Below are positions 11,626-25,572 of a DNA stretch of 64,000 bases, piece by piece. Below the pieces are notes generated by a model that saw only the letters and a program-made list of their open reading frames with translations, ran no database searches and was not told the origin of the DNA. The position numbers and the translations under genes are program-made. Every line of letters starts with the position of its first letter. Within the stretch, counting starts at the first letter, position 1. The stretch is from the NCBI GenBank assembly GCA_036924285.1, contig JAYKYS010000002.1, positions 868,001 through 932,000 on the forward strand, given 5' to 3'. The stretch is from Asterella californica. Taxonomy: Eukaryota > Streptophyta > Marchantiopsida > Marchantiales > Aytoniaceae.

Positions 11626-14600
11626 ACAACCTTCTAGGGTGTGATAAAGCAAATTTCTACCACAGACCTTGCCAGATGAAGACGAACTTCACCAACATAC
11701 TTATACAAGATATTTGAGTGTCATACCTCATCGTGTCATTTTGGAGCTATACGTGAAATGAGATCCTTTCTGGGATCATATATGTCACAGCGTAGCACAG
11801 TTAAGGTCCATATTTTGATCGAAATCTTACGCACTGTATACCTTTCTCAAGGGTTAGATGAAATGATTCGACGAAGTTGAGGGTAAAGTCCTTTCCAGTT
11901 TGATGTCCACAAAAAGCGTACCATAACATCTCCTCAAAGAATGGGAAAATGAATTTCATTCTTTATGATGGGTGGAATAAAACCCTAATGAATATGACAC
12001 ATCCGCCTTACACTTTGCAAACTCGTTCGTTAAGATCTCAATACACGGCAGCGATCTGAAAGGATCTCCGGGTTGCGTGTTTCTTCTAAGTAGGATACAC
12101 ACAAACCACAAGATAATTATTTCCTTTGTACTAGAACGATCTGGAGAGAAATCCTATACCGTCAGCTTACAAGGACGATCATCATATTTTGAATACGTTT
12201 GCTATTTCAACCCCCGCTGCGGGTGTTTCTCAGTGTACTTTTTAGGATATAGAGAATATCCTTTTTTGTTCCAAAACTGTGAAAGTTTAGTCTTCTCCTT
12301 TCTCAATCAGTACAACTCAGTTTGATCTGAAATGCGTTGAGAGCTTTGATTTAAGTACTTACATCACAGATTTCGTTCTAGCATGAAAGTTTTATAGTCA
12401 AAAGCAGTTGATGCTTAACGGTTAGACTTTTTGGTTCTCTTGCGAACTCCCAGTACAATGACTACTTGTAGAGGCACTGGGCTTTAAGAAAGATTTGTTT
12501 CGGATGAACCTGAGCATTGCAAGTGCTTAGACGAGACACGCAGAAAACCACAGAGGTCTCTGAGAGTTCTGAACTGTATTTGATTCTTTGAGTTATATTA
12601 GTTTCTCTTTTTCCTGGCATACACTGACTCTGGTGGCATACCGCAAGATCTGCGATTTAGCAGAAGTGTTCTAGTGCTTAACCTTAGGTTTTGCGACATT
12701 TTCCAATGGAGCTGATGAGAATTGGTGCTTTCCGTGATGGTTGTTTCATAGCTTCATTTCAACATAGACATCAACCTTTCGCGACATCGTTAGAGAAAGT
12801 TGTAAATAAGGGAAAGGACTCCTTAGGGGTTCTATGTGAAGAGGGCCGGTATCTTCATTTTCTTATGGTTGGTTCATAAACAACATTAAAGCCAGAACGA
12901 GCAGTCTGTGCAATGATGTATCTGCAGTTAAAGAAAATCGTGATGCCCAGGAATAATGACTTTTACCACGAGAAGCGTAATCTCCATAGATGGGAGAAGA
13001 ATTGAGTTTTTAGAGGATAGTCCCACACCCATAAGAATTCCCTTTTCCACCGTCACCTTTTCCGCTATGTACCCTACGGTGTACATCTTTGTTTATTCGT
13101 GTTTATATCTTTCCTTCTGCGTATAAGTTTCTACCGCCAGATGTGGAGGCATTCAGTGGCTGCAATCTTGGAACTCGTTCAGAGTTTGGAAAGTGTGTAA
13201 AGGATGTGTTGATCTTTGGGGAGTCACGAAATCACTATTAGAGGGTGTCAATGTTAGAACTTTTTTGAATGATTCTGGACCCTTGGGAAGGAGTTACAGA
13301 CTTCGGTTGGACCTTGGCGGGTGTTTTCTGCAAGCATCTCCGGCGGTATCTATAGAAAAACGTCGCGGGTGCTTTTTCATTGAGTCTTCAATCGTTTTTC
13401 TGTTTGTTTTTGTGTAAAAATTTATTTTTTCAGAATAATGATGTAAAATATAAGAGATGAAAAATAGTGAATAAAAATGATGAATAAAAATGAATGTGAT
13501 TTCATTTCAAAAGATCGACCCAAAATTAACCGCGGTTAAGTAAAAAATTGATCATTCGAGAATTCCGGTAATTTTACCTTTCACCCGTCGGGGAAATATT
13601 GAACCCCCTATCGAAATGGTCGGAATGTGGAGGTAAGTCTAGAAATCCTCTAAACATGGGTAACGTATGAAGTGGGGGCGCAAGAAACGGGACGTGATTA
13701 GAGAGATCGTTGAGACTCCGAGAGTATAGTTGAGTGCTTTACCTGTAGAAGGAGAGCAAGGGCAGTCCAAAGTTTGGATTTGGGTCTGGATGTGGCGGGA
13801 AAGTCATGGAGGGAAAGACTGTGCGGCAGTCACTTCGTTAACTCACGGTCGTCGGAAGTGGTCAGTCCGTTCTCCTTCGACGTCCGGAATAATTCTCATC
13901 CATCCCCATAGCCACCTTTCCTCGGTCAAAGCCATTCCTGTTGCGACGGAACAGGTTGAGTGGGTTAAGGCCACCGGGCCACCGGAGCGATGGTTTGTTT
14001 GTAGTATGCTTCACTGGTACGTGGAGAGGGAGTTTATTATTGTTTTGTGTCCGCCGTTGAGAGTAGTCAGTGTCTGAGTCTCCGGTAGTCTTATGGATGT
14101 CTTATAGACAGGAACTGCATACGAGCTTTTTCATTTACCAGTGTTCTGCTGTGAGGGAGGTGTAGTTCTCAAGCAGTACTTGCACTGGTTATGTATGAGT
14201 GGACTCTAGCCCATAAGAGCCTGGGATTAAATTTGGTGGTAAGTGAGAAGCTGTCGAGCCAAGCAGTGAATGCTGTCAGCAGATTGAGAAAACATTAGAG
14301 GAAGGAATCATAGGAAGTACAAGCAAGGAACAGGCAGGCATGCAGTCAAGGGAAGAGGAGTGGCAGGTTGGCTGATTGTGGAGGACTGGTGCCGAGAACG
14401 GGCTGATCGCCGAGAGGAGCATTCAAGATGGTGTATTCCATGAAGGTGCTGTTGTCCTGCTGACTGAATTGTCATGGTGAGTAATTTTTTGGTTGGTTCT
14501 GTCTGCATTGTGGCTGACGGTGGTAGATTCTATGTTCCAAATTTCTCGATTTTGCTCCCCAATTCTCCTTGGTGACTTTTCCGTGTTTTGTAAATCAGGA

Positions 14601-14634
14601 ATTGCAAGAACCTGCATGCCAAAACTTATAGCAA
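11626..14634. other. Intergenic region and MSH6 upstream region
   Basis: No gene recognised. Open frames of 60-115 codons have no domain signature. The last 900 bases before the MSH6 start codon are less AT-rich and probably contain its promoter and 5' leader. A GGCGGGAAA motif resembling an E2F site lies at 13794-13802. No clear TATA box was identified. Confidence 0.4.
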
Positions 14635-17600
14635 ATGGCCCCCACTAAAAAACTAGGTGCTGGTGCCGCAACCGCACCAGCATCTTCTCAGCAACGCTCC
14701 ATTGCGTCCTTCTTTGGGGCAGGCTGTACAGCCTCTGCTCCCAGAGCCAATAGTGCACCCAAGCCTTCCAAGGCCGCTGTCTCCAAGAATACCAAACCAA
14801 CCTTGAACATTCCTTCTGTGAATGAATCCACACCTTCTGTCAAAAGAGCCCGGACTGGAAGTAGACCGAAGTCCCCTTCTCCAGTGGATAGAAAAGGTGA
14901 AGAAAACACAGAGGTCAAGGTTCCTGCTTCTCCTGAAATGAATGGAACCAAAAAAGGCTCACCATCGTCGAAGAAGAAGTTGTCTGATGGGGTGCAGACC
15001 CCATCACCAATGGAGGCTCCCTGTCCAGCACAATCTGTCACGAAGTATTTTGGAAGAAGAGGAAAGAATTCAGCGAAGGAAGGAGGGGCGGCTGCTCTTC
15101 CTGCATTGGAATCGGCAAAGGCTGGTAATGGCAAAGGATCTTCCAACCCGGGAGACACAGTAATAGGTATGAGACTTAGGGTGTGGTGGCCCCTGGACAG
15201 GGTGTGGTATCCCGGAAGGGTGAAAGCCTACAATAAAGAAAATGGCACACATGTTATTGCCTATGATGACGGGGAAGACGAGACTGTGACACTAAGCAAG
15301 GAGAAATTAGATTGGCTCGACGAGAATGAAGCTGTGGAGGGCTTACAGAAACTTGCTGGTACACGGTTCAAGCGTCGGGGATGGAGTACGGATGAGGATC
15401 CACCTGCTAATGGGAAACGGAAGAAGGGCAGCGGTGAGGAAATGTCCCAAGCAATCCCTAAACAACAGGCAGAGGATGGTGATGGTGCGCCCGGTAAATT
15501 TCCAAGAAGAAACAAGAGGGCACGAATCACGGCTATGGAGGACAGCCCGGTGAAATTAACCATCACGGAAGATGTGTTTGACGAAGTAGAGATTGCTATG
15601 CCGAAAGAAGAGGAAGTGAAAGTGCGAAGGAGGCTGAAGAAGAAGGTTTCACCTTCTAAAGTGGACCCACAAATCGAAGAAGTCGAGATGTTGGATGTCG
15701 AGGATCTTGAAGTGGCTACGACATTAGCTGAGCATAAATCCAGAGGTTCCAGCCCTCTAGGTAAGAGACTCAGCACCTCAGCCCGGCGATTGCAGCTAGA
15801 AAAGGTTTCTGGGTCGCAATCTTCTAGTTCTGATGATGATGGCGACTCTCCTAAGAACGAGACTCTAGCCGACCTTGCCTCCAAGAGGATAACTGGCAAG
15901 TGTGAGAAATCTCACATAAGTCAAAGGAGTGCCAAAGAGTTCTTTGCAGAGAAGCTTTCAAGTGGGATAGCACAGAAATCATCGGTGGAAACAAAACCTG
16001 GAACGTTGAAGTCTTCATCGGAAGTCCAACAGGATGCATCTCCAAAACAGTTGAAATCAGCCTCGATAGACAAACAAGCATTGAGAGAAGCATTGACGGG
16101 AGGGTTGAAGAGTTCCTCTTCTGCCGAGTCAGCGGAGGTCCGCAAAAGCTTACAGGAGATCGAAGCAGGTGACAGCCTTTACCAGAAATACGTATGTGGT
16201 ACATTGATTATGTTTATATTGTCGTTCTGGGTGTGTTGGGTCTACGTTGTTTATATCTGATGGTGGTATCCAACGACATCAAATACTCAGAGTCTAACTG
16301 ATCGGTGAGATGGCAGGTGTCTAAGAAATTGAGATGGTTCACGTTGTGCAGAAAGGTTAGGTCGGGGTGAGCTTCATGCGGCCTTGGTCGGAGAACCAGC
16401 AGCGCGATTCTTAGGCCGAGTGGAGGAGAAGTTTAAATTTTTGGGAAGGTATAATGGCATCTTTGCCCAGGTTTTGCATTCGTCGCACCTTGCGGTTTAT
16501 TGGACCTTGTGGTGTATTGTCCAGGGTGAAATTGCCTGGGAATGCCAGTAACACAGTTTGGTGATGTCAAGGTTTGAAAGGTCAGTTCTGGATTTCATGT
16601 TTGCAGGAATCGTAAGGATGCATCAGGAAAGAGGCCTTCAGATCCCGATTATGATCCTCGAACAGTTTTCTTGCCCCAAGAATTTCTGAAGGAACTTTCC
16701 GGCGGCCAGGTTGTCATCCTTGGGTTGTTTAATCTGTAAAACGTAGGGTTTAGATCTGTCGTACGATTTTATAATCTCTTCCTCCATGTGGTGCCTACTT
16801 CCCTATGTGTTGTGGCTGGACACTGATTTTGAGGATGCTATTTTGGCCAACAGGCGGGACTGATTTTCTCATTGTTGCCTGTTTCAGCGCCAGTGGTGGG
16901 AGTTCAAGTGCAAGCATATGGACAAAGTTCTACTGTTCAAGGTGACATTAACCACTGAATACTTACGCAGAAACTTGTCAGTTCTTGAAATTAGCGGCAG
17001 CAAACCTGTCGTCTTAAGGGGATTCAGCTGACATATACATTGATATGTACTGCCTGCAGATGGGGAAATTTTACGAAATGTTTGAGATGGATGCCCATAT
17101 TGGAGCTCAGGAGCTAGATCTGCAGTACATGAAGGTTTGTTGTCTAGTGGCCATATTAGCGGTAATCAACAGTTTGTTAGTTCTTTAACCCAAGTTCGAA
17201 TATATACATGTTGGTGATGCTTCGTGCTGGAACGTGTTGTGCATATGAGGTTCATGAGGAATTATCTTCCAAATGTGCAGGGTGAACAGCCTCATTGTGG
17301 GTTCCCTGAGAAGAATTATGCTGTCAATGCAGAAAAACTGGCACAAAAGGTACATTATATGCTTATTCCACTCATTCGTAAGTTTGTGGACCAGAAGTCC
17401 CAGTTTGTGGCCTGTACTTTCTTTGTTCATTACAGAGGTAAATTCAGATGTTCCCGGAACTGAACAGAAACTCCTGTACCGACAAGGCCCTGCTGAGTTA
17501 GAAAATTCCTCAACCTCGCTTGATCACTTTTCCCACTCCTCTATAGCCTAACCCTCCCTGTTGGGTGCTGATGAAGTCAGAGAGCTGGTTGAGGTGCATG

Positions 17601-20600
17601 TGACAGGAGACTGCTCTGTTACATGCTCTGAGTGTATCTTGTGGTAGTTAGGTGTTTCCAGTGTACACCTACTCCTCACCTACAGCTGTGTCCGAGTGTC
17701 TTTTCTTGAGGGAATTGTTACTAACCTACTTTTTTCTGACGTTCACTTCAGTGCTGTGGACTGTTTGTTCGACTCTTCCTGGTTGCAGCTGGATCACCTC
17801 TACATGCACTGTTCTTTTGCTATCAGTATTTTAGTGCTTGGTTTTCGGTCTTGGTCAGCGGATCTATTTTACAGTTTTAGTTGCCTTCTTGCTTCAATAG
17901 TTATGCATCCCGTATTGTACGGTTATAAATAATCTTGCTAACTTCTCGAACCAAGTTAGCATACATGTTCACTACTCTTTTTTACTCACTTTGTACTTAC
18001 ACGGGTTCATAATTTTTGGGGGTTACCTTAAATGTGTGGGGGAAGTCACTGTTTTCACTGAAAACTGCTTTAACCGTGGATCAGTATATATTGAGGTAAA
18101 TTCGTGATGGACTTGGGCATTGAAACTTCGGATCAGTGAAGTCACGGTCTAGGCCATTGAAGCATGACGTCAAACTTTAAGAAGCTACAGTGCATATCCT
18201 TACTCTTCTCCGTCAGTTTGAAGAAGCTTTCAGTTTTTTCTCCTTACTTCTCCTAACTTGGTTTGCTCCGACAGGGTTACAGGGTGTTGATTGTGGAGCA
18301 GACTGAAACCCCTGAGCAGTTAGAGCAAAGGAAAAGGAAGACTGGCACCAAAGACAAGGTTCCAATCTTAGCCTTGCAATCCCTTCTTTCTTTCGCAAGA
18401 CGGTCTAACACGTATAATTGCAGACTTCATTTATATTCACGTAAAATGTCGTTGGAACAGGTTGTGAGACGTGAAGTTTGTGGAATAATCACCAAGGGAA
18501 CACTAGTTGATGGAGATATGCTGACAGCAAGACCCGATGCCGCATATCTCTTGTCTATCACGGAAAGAAATCTTCCTCCCGGCGAACTTCTTGAGAATGA
18601 CCTACAGAACCCTTCAACAGAACTCTCAGCAAAAGCTTGTACTATGGGCATGTGTATTGTTGACACTTCAACTAGCCACATCATGCTGGGCCAGGTAACT
18701 TCCTTTGCCCTATCTTTCGGGCTTATGCTCAACTGACTGACTCATCAAGTTGATCCCAATTCCACTTCATGAGTAGCGTTCTTTGTGTATATCTTAGACG
18801 CCTAAAAGTTCTGAACTCGAGAAACTATACTGCAGTTTTGTGACGACGTGGCAAGATCTAGACTTCGTGGACTTCTAGCAGAAATAAGACCAGTGGAGAT
18901 AATCAAACCCCGTGGACTCCTCACGGAGGCCACGGAACGTGCTCTCAAAGATCATACAAGGCAGCCACTTGTGACAGCCTTGACTCCAGGGAAGGAATTT
19001 TGGGATGCCAAGCGATCCCTAAAGGAGATTATGGGTATTTACTCATCTCTGAAGAAGACGGAAAGGTCTCCAATGAAAGCTGAGGAAAATGAGAGTGCCG
19101 AAGATGAAACCGAGCAGGAGGAAAAAGCCTTGCCAGAGGCACTCCTCCAACTGGTGAAAGCAGATGACCCTGGAGGAGCGGCGCTCTCAGCAATGGGTGG
19201 CGCATTGTTCTACTTGAAGCAGGCGCTCTTGGATCAAACTGTCTTAAGGCTAGGCCGAATCGACTTGCTCCCCGGTTCAGATTCCTTCAGTATAACAAGA
19301 GGATCTCCCAAACAACCAACCGAGTCTGAGGGAGAAACAGTAACCTTCAGACCATGTGAGGGAAACACAGAAAGGGATATGGAGCCTTACATGTTGATGG
19401 ATGCAGCCGCACTGGAAAATCTGGAAATTCTGGAAAATAATCGCGATGGTGGAACCTCTGGGTGAGCATTTTTCTGACATCACTTTCCTGTTGATGCTTA
19501 TGGATCTGCAAACTGTCCGAGGAACTGGAGCTTCCGAGTTATTGCTTTGAACTTCACAACGTTCAAAGATCACATTCTGTTCTGCTTTTGCAAGTTAGTT
19601 CCTGAATCAGTAATACTGCGGGATCTTGTTATAGGACACTGCTGGGACACTTGGACTACTGTGTGACTCCTTATGGACGAAGGCTGCTCAGACAGTGGCT
19701 CGTGAGACCTCTTGTCCGAGTTGATTCGATTCTAAAAAGACAGGAAGCTGTTCGAGAGCTGAAGGTATTCTTCTTAGACCGAAGTTGCGATTCTGAAATA
19801 CGATGATTCTACGCTTATCATGTTCAAAATTAAACCCGCTGTATCTTCACTTATTAGCGATTGGAAACTGGAATAATTCCAGACTGTGGCCGCCGAAGCA
19901 GCAACGAGTTTTAGAAAGGAACTGCGAAGTCAACCTGATATGGAGCGTTTGCTATCAAGATTACACGCATGCAGGTGGCCCTCTACACTTGACTCCGATC
20001 TAGAACCTCATTCCGATTTTGGATCAACTTCCAATGCCTGTATGGATGTAGGTTGTAAAAACGTACCGTGTGTAATGGAGTACTATCCGAGCGCGCTGTT
20101 TCCTGACGAATGTTTCATCAATGGCACTCATTAATGCAGTGATGAAAGTGGAAGAAATGCCCAGAAAGTAGTTCTATACGAAGATGCTGCAAAGAAACTA
20201 CTACAGGAACTTCTGGCCACCCTTCGTGGATGTCGATCTCTACTTCAAGCGGTCAAAAGTTTTGAAACTGTTCTCCCTGAGTTAACCTCAGATCGCTTGA
20301 AGCAGCTAATAAGTCCAGGTGAGATCATTGTATTCCTGTGCTCGATTACGTGGACGAATGGCAGTCTTTCCAGACCGCCATGTATAAGTTATTGCTTGAT
20401 GTTCTCCACAGTCGCTCGTATGCCAAATTTGGTCTCACTCTTTGCACTCGCTTTCATGTCCAGACGGCGGACTTTCTGAGATATTTGAGGTTATAGAACA
20501 TTTCGGGACAGCTTTTGACTGGGATGAAGCAGAAACAACGGGCCGTGTTGTTCCGAGCGTTGAAGGCATCGATGTAGACTTCGACGAGGCTGATTCCACA

Positions 20601-23600
20601 GTCAAAGCTGTGACCGAAAAGTTGTCCGATTACTTGAGCAAGCAAAGGAAGAAGTTTGGTAACTCTTCTGAGGTAATTTGATTTGACTGTACGTTGCACT
20701 TCTACATGATGGAGAGTTTTAGCTTTCGTTGCAATGGAAGGACACCATCTGGAGTTCGTGCCGACCTCCGCAGGTAGTGTCCAAGTAGCATCACCTCGCA
20801 AGAATTGTTAACGACCTTATATTGTACAAGCAGATCAATTATGTGACTGTAGGCAAAGAAGCCTACCAGATCGAGGTTCCCGAGGAATTGCACGCCAAAG
20901 TGCCTGCCAGCTATGAAATGCGATCTTCCCGAAAGGTTTGTCTATAACGCTTTACCCTCCCCGCCCGTCCCACTTTAGCCGCCAAGGGATTCTTCTCTTC
21001 GTTTTCTCTGTTTAACAGGTATGTCGTGAATAAGTGTGAGTTGGGAGGCTTAATGAGGAGTGTGCTTGATTGGGATGTTCTTGACTCTTTTCAGGGCTAT
21101 CAACGGTATTGGACACCAGAGATTAAAGAACTACTGCAGGATTTGGCCGCTGGGGAGCAACGGAGAGAATCAGCTCTGCAGGGAATCCTCAAGGGTCTTG
21201 TGAAACAATTGTGTGGAAATTATCAAAAGTGGCTGTCTCTAATCAAGTCAGTTGCAGGTAACTGAACGGATTGGAGTAATTTTGCAGCTAGTACTATCTT
21301 GGTCCTTAACCCTTTATACTGTGCCAGTAATTGGGACTTAGTATCTGAGATGCCAAACCTTTTTGCGTTGAAGATATGGACTTGTAGTTTAGTGAATTCT
21401 ACCCCCGGTGATTGGTCTTGTTTAATGCACTTGTAACCGGGCTCCTGGTTTTTTTCCCTCCTTAGCCTTCCAAATGGTCTTACTCACGAGCATGTGCTCC
21501 TTCTTTCACCAGAGCTCGACGTCCTGATAAGCTTGGCAGAAGCCAGTGAGTATGCGACTCCTTCATGCATGCCGTCCTTGATCTCAGTGGAACCCGACTC
21601 AAAATCATCTTCGCGGACCCCAACTGTCTCAGCGAAAGGTCTTCGCCACCCCACACTTAAACTCAGTGGGAGTGATACTGTTGTTCCGAACGATGTTGAG
21701 CTAGGTGGTCGCCATACATCGTTCATGTTGCTGACTGGACCAAATATGGGTGGAAAATCGACTCTTATTCGGCAAGTTTGCCTCGCAGTTATTCTAGCTC
21801 AGGTATGGCTTTCCATAACTCTTAGTGCTCTACCAAGTCTTTAGGGGTGGAAGATTGAAACGAAATCTGCCATTTTGTAAGAGTTACACAAGAAACATTT
21901 GTATTATCAGAAGTTTGATAATACAAATTCGCGAGTTTTGGCGAAGAAATTGACTTTTTAGAGAGTTCCAGGGCATGTCGTTTCGAGAATGTCCTCCACA
22001 AGCACCGTTAATAGACAGCAACTTGGGTCATTTGGTCATGGAACGTAGTCAGGACGCGTTCTTGTTGAGCTGGGGTTTGCATTTGCGTAGTTGTACGTTT
22101 CTATTCGTAGTTTTAGAGCATGAGATACTGTCTATCCGGCTTTTATACTGTCGAGGTCCTTGATTTCTCTCCTTTCTCTAATTTGTCTACGTTACGCTTG
22201 TCGAATTCCAGGTTGGTGCATATGTGCCTGCAGAGCACCTTGAATTATCACCAGTGGATAAAGTCTTTGTCCGAATGGGCGCAAGAGACCATATAATGTC
22301 TGGTCAGAGCACTTTCCTCGTGGAGATGTCTGAGACTGCAGCAATGCTGGTATGTTGATGGTGCTACGGCGGAATAGACTTAAGCAAGATAACAGCTTCG
22401 CATTAGACAGCATGCAACAGAAGACGCGATGACTTTCCTTTTACATAAAGTGCTTATGTAAGATGCTGTCACGTAGCATTCGTGTTACGCATATTGCTGT
22501 TCAGTTTACATAGCCAGGTTGGATCGTAGACCTTTGGAACCACCGCTTTCTACGCTAGCGAAATCAGGAATATCACGAAATCTATAGAGTAGAAATGAAG
22601 CATGGCGGTACCATGGCATAGCCGAGATACATGATAGTAGTCGTGGAATTAAGTTTTTCAACGCAAACTTATTTTCTGGGCTCTGTGGTACAGCTAGGTG
22701 CTACGCGCAATTCTCTTGTAGCGTTGGATGAATTGGGACGCGGCACTTCGACTGCGGACGGTCAGGCAATAGCGTATGTTTCTGTTTCTGGCCAACTCTG
22801 ATGAGTTCTGAGAAACGTCCGTAGCAACCACTCCTGATTACTGCGTGACGTTGATTCATTTTACATGTGTTCAGCCGTGCTAGTCCGTGTCTGAACCTTT
22901 CTCTACTCTATTTTACGTATGTTGCATGTTTAAAACGGAAGTAGCCCTTTGCTTCCAGTTTATGATTGAACAAGACAAAAACAGGAGCTCACAAATGTTG
23001 GACTTGGCTATGTAGGCATGCCGTAATGGAGTATCTAGTCAAGGAAGTTGGCTGTAGAGGAATGTTCTCCACACACTATCATAAGCTTTCGACCCATTAT
23101 TCTACTAAGGATTCCAAAGTAAGTTATTCATCGAGCCGACTCGCTCGACTGGATAAGCCTCAGTTATTGTTGGATGATTAGTTGGAGAACGGGTTCAGAA
23201 ATTTGGATTTTCGGAGCTGGCCACATGTGAGTGGTAACATTTTTCTGCCTTTCGGGTAACTTAATAGTTACTTGACGCAAGTATCTCGGTTGGTTATGTT
23301 TGCAGGTCGGACTCTATCACATGTCTTGCACCGTTGGAACTGGCGCTGGTGGCTTGGAGGAAGTTACGTTTTTGTACAAACTGGCTAATGGACCTTGCCC
23401 GAAGAGTTATGGTGTTAATGTAGCCCGTCTTGCAGGTATCCTTTGATAACTGCCTGGAACGTTTTGGGAAATTTTGTTGGGTATATATGGATGGTCCTTC
23501 CCAATGCATAAACTGTTCAGTGAGTTCATCCCTTTTATCAGTTCTGACTTGAGGTAGATGGCCATCGTAAGTGTTGTATAGTTTTTCTTGCGTAAGCAAA

Positions 23601-23940
23601 ACGTGCTAACGTTCGGACAATCCGTTCACGGCTTCGTTGACTGATGTTCTGCCTTCTACGATGGACAGGTATACCAGAACCAGTGCTTGAGAGAGCAGCT
23701 GCACGATCTGCAGAGTTGGAATCCTCGTGGGCGGAAAAGGACGGGACCCGAGTCGAAGATCCCGCCGACGTTGAAGCAGAGGAATCGAGCAACAATGACC
23801 CTAAGACGCTCACCGAAGTTTCTAATTTGATGCATATACTACTTGTTGAAGTAGATAAGAACGCTGGTCAGGAAACGTTGATGTCTGCACAGGAGGCAGT
23901 CCACTCCCTTTTAGAACTAAACAAGGTGGATGGACTGTAG
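14635..23940 (+). CDS. MSH6: DNA mismatch repair protein MSH6 (MutS homolog 6), 21 exons
   Basis: MSH6 pairs with MSH2 (MutS-alpha) to recognise base mismatches and small loops in the nucleus. Proposed exons: 14635-16168, 16352-16448, 16607-16709, 16888-16941, 17060-17134, 17281-17349, 18275-18358, 18461-18694, 18836-19461, 19635-19764, 19883-19974, 20140-20318, 20464-20672, 20834-20935, 21095-21257, 21513-21802, 22212-22349, 22694-22773, 23016-23118, 23306-23435, 23669-23940. Phases are consistent throughout and give about 1,587 aa. Visible are a PCNA-binding box (QRSIASFF, residues 20-27), a basic and acidic disordered region, a plant-type Tudor domain (about 174-235, [18 protein letters not shown]), the mismatch-reading Phe-Tyr-Glu (GKFYEMF, about 598-604), Walker A GPNMGGKS (about 1326), [12 protein letters not shown], Walker [14 protein letters not shown] and STHYHKL. 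The exon 1/2 junction is the least certain: 16191/16372 is a phase-compatible alternative with a poorer acceptor. The protein looks intact; its disordered N-terminal half makes it longer than the roughly 1,300 aa usual in plants. Confidence 0.95.
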
Positions 23941-25118
23941 ATCCACGGAAGGGCAAGTCGAAGAATCAGTCAATAGTTGAGATGTTCCTAATTTTGACCA
24001 AGAAGTTGGTGGTGGTTATGCAAGTCAGGTCAGCCTAGAATGTCACCATCGAGGACTTCATTAAGGAACGACTGCCATCTTGGGACATTAGCGGCCTTGT
24101 GAGTAGTAAGTGTACAGTTATTGTACAGCTCCAGAATTGCTAGTTACACAGCCATCATGGCCCAGATGGCATGTTTGACCGTAGCACTGGCTGCATAGAT
24201 TGTTGTAATTCGTTGTTGTGAAAAATCAAGTTGTATAAAATGATTTTGATGCGCCAGCAATTACTGGTTTCTGCCGAGTCTCGAAGCTGGACAACCAGTC
24301 CCTTATACTTGAGGCCTGTGATATAATGTACGTAACTTGCCCTACTCCGGCATCTATCTCCATCACCAACTTGTCCCTTAACCACCGCCTTTTTCTGTGA
24401 AAGCCAGGCTCTCGTACTCAAAACTACAAGCCGCAGTACTGAGTACAAACAAATATACTGTAAAGCGGTTAGAAGTCCTGGTGGATGAGCACGACTGGAC
24501 GCTGGGTTTAAGATTGTTCCTCGCTTTCATTGGTTTCCTCTTCGTTCTAATTACGGTGCTAAAACGTGTGCCGCACGTATGCCCAAGTATACTTCCCTCT
24601 GGAGGCAGAAGTCGAAGCGGATCAATCAGCAGGCTTACCTAACCCGAATTTCCCGAATTGTTTCCCGAGTACCATCTCCGGAAATAAATGCTACTTTCGT
24701 TAGAAACAGTTGTGTCTGAGCTGCCTGCACCTATCCCGACACATTCTCAGTCTCAGAATCCTCGGTCTACTGGTTTACTGCACTGCAGTATCCCACCGTG
24801 GTTTGTCAGGTTGGATGTGACTCGTTCGGAGTCCGGACGACTTCGAGCGACATTAGGCCGTGGAGTTCTGTGGCCTTGTTACTTACTATAAGCCGGTATG
24901 ATTAGCAGCGGTATGCAATGCCAGGACACAATAGACGGAGAAACTTCGGGGCCAAACGCACGCTCCGAGAAGAGTTCGAGCTCCGATCTTGCCAGGACCC
25001 GACCCAACAAACTTGGAGAGAAACGCGGTAGTACGACTGTACGGGAGTCCGCTCATAATAAATGCCTCCAAGTTGACCGATCAAAACCATCAGCGGCGAG
25101 CATTGATGCGCGAAATGA
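23941..25118. other. MSH6 3' region and intergenic DNA
   Basis: After the MSH6 stop at 23,940 there is presumably its 3' untranslated region. The rest shows only short open frames on both strands and no recognisable domain, RNA gene or repeat. Confidence 0.4.
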
Positions 25119-25572
25119 TTGCTGGTCGATTCCACCAATCTCCCTCAGCCTGGAGTTGGCGCGCGGAGAAGGTCACGAGCAGATAGTACCAGCAGGATCC
25201 GCTCCTACAACTACCACCACGCTCGTCCCCTAACAGGACAGGGCCGAAGAAAGAAAGGACGCAAGGAATCGCGAGGCTACAGGCAGAGCTTCTTGTGGAC
25301 GTTTGTTGTTTTGCTCTTCCTTCCTTGCTCGCTTTCGTTGGTTCCTGCTGACGAAGTCCGGTAAGCATACATCGGATTCTCGCAAGTTCTGAACTTGGAG
25401 AATTTACTTTGCCAGTGGCGTAGTGTGGAAGTTACGTACGGAAAAGTACGAGTTGCTTTATTCGCCTAGTAAGCTCCTGGCTGTAGTAGCCTCTGGGGAA
25501 AAGAAGTTGCAGTGTGGAGAAGAGTCGGTGGTTCTCTTACGTGAGCAATTTTGCGGTACGATCCATATTTGA
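25119..25572 (+). CDS. Doubtful small two-exon gene with a hydrophobic segment
   Basis: Exon 25119-25360 ends with a good donor (CCG|GTAAGC) right after a hydrophobic stretch, FLWTFVVLLFLPCSLSLVPA, that resembles a signal peptide or signal anchor. A phase-matched acceptor at 25415 (TTACTTTGCCAG) opens GVVWKLRTEKYELLYSPSKL and runs to a stop at 25572, giving 132 aa. Against it, the intron would be only 55 bp, the hydrophobic segment lies some 55 residues from the first ATG, and no family is recognised. It could instead be leader sequence of the BTB gene downstream, or noise. Confidence 0.2.

Noticed and set aside
15261..15899. 212-codon antisense frame (minus) over MSH6 exon 1, and others like it
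   Set aside because: Shadow of the real coding frame. Ser/Leu-rich with no domain.
24898..25368. Overlapping frames of 65-111 codons after MSH6
   Set aside because: They overlap in several frames and on both strands with no domain. Only the 25119 frame ends at a fair splice donor, so it alone is kept, at low confidence.
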